A DNA stretch of 6,734 nt from CBDULQ01 sp965368115 (GTDB lineage: Bacteria > Pseudomonadota > Gammaproteobacteria > SZUA-229). A model generated the notes under the pieces. That model was not told the DNA's origin. It ran no database searches and saw only the letters and a list, made by a program, of their open reading frames with translations. A program made the translations under genes and the position numbers. The stretch is from NCBI GenBank assembly GCA_965368115.1, contig CBDULQ010000204.1:1-6734 (forward strand), written 5' to 3'. This document shows, piece by piece, positions 6,632-6,734 of this stretch (position 1 is the stretch's first letter; every line of letters starts with the position of its first letter).

Positions 6632-6734
6632 AAAAAATTACCACCAAAGGAGGATGGAGGAGTCTCTACATGAACCGGCCATGGGCCAAATTCATAACAT
6701 GAGCAAATTCTAATATAAGATATTATTAATATGC
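6632..6734. other. Unassigned segment with purine-rich tract and hairpin; possible short RNA or leader peptide
   Basis: The plus strand has a tract with two perfect Shine-Dalgarno-like runs, AAAGGAGGA (6646-6654) and GGAGGAG (6656-6662). The second is 7 nt before an ATG that opens a 10-codon frame, MNRPWAKFIT (6670-6702). On the minus strand the same tract reads as CTCCTCC and TCCTCCTTT, an anti-Shine-Dalgarno-like sequence about 15-30 nt upstream of the terminator. The 10-codon frame overlaps a hairpin (ATGAA/TTCAT and GGCC/GGCC, 6670-6695). The outer 40 nt are A/T-rich with stop codons in two of the three minus-strand frames. I cannot tell which strand is functional. Confidence 0.3.

Noticed and set aside
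6550..6732. Minus-strand frame open from the right edge through the terminator
   Set aside because: It reads across a strong intrinsic terminator and the rplM promoter, so it is unlikely to be translated; its translation looks random.
1..6734. CRISPR array, insertion sequence, tRNA or prophage remnants
   Set aside because: I found no regularly spaced repeats, transposase motifs, terminal inverted repeats flanking a gene, or cloverleaf sequences.

Overview
The window reads as chromosomal DNA of a gammaproteobacterium. The ribosomal proteins L13 and S9 are close to the enterobacterial and pseudomonad forms. The general porin has a Gram-negative signal peptide and a C-terminal Phe, which requires an outer membrane. 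Base composition is moderate. I cannot name a genus. All four protein genes I can support lie on the minus strand, so the window is transcribed right to left.

Layout from the right edge. Positions 6632-6734 hold no convincing protein gene; a GC-rich hairpin and T-run at 6600-6631 end whatever minus-strand transcript enters from the right. A promoter (6532-6560) and a roughly 40-nt leader follow, then the two-gene operon rplM-rpsI (L13, S9; 6485-5649, 15-nt gap), closed by a perfect 11-bp terminator at 5592-5620. About 490 bp without a gene come next, containing several inverted repeats. Then comes a strong sigma70-like promoter (5077-5104), a roughly 70-nt leader with a perfect 14-bp palindrome and a small hairpin around the Shine-Dalgarno, and a 329-residue trimeric-type porin (5000-4011) with its own terminator (3957-3985). 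Last is a very large gene (3838 to the left edge) for a fused FAD-linked oxidase / iron-sulfur oxidoreductase of the DUF3683 type, cut by the window edge probably a few codons before its stop.

The genes appear to form three independent transcription units: translation (rplM-rpsI), outer-membrane permeability (porin), and a flavin/Fe-S oxidoreductase probably acting on a 2-hydroxy acid. I see no direct functional link between them. I found no mobile element, CRISPR array, tRNA or rRNA. The coding content is ordinary. The less explained parts are the non-coding stretches: the inverted repeats upstream of the porin, the structured porin leader, and the purine-rich/pyrimidine-rich segment near the right edge, which on the minus strand resembles an anti-Shine-Dalgarno sequence next to a terminator.
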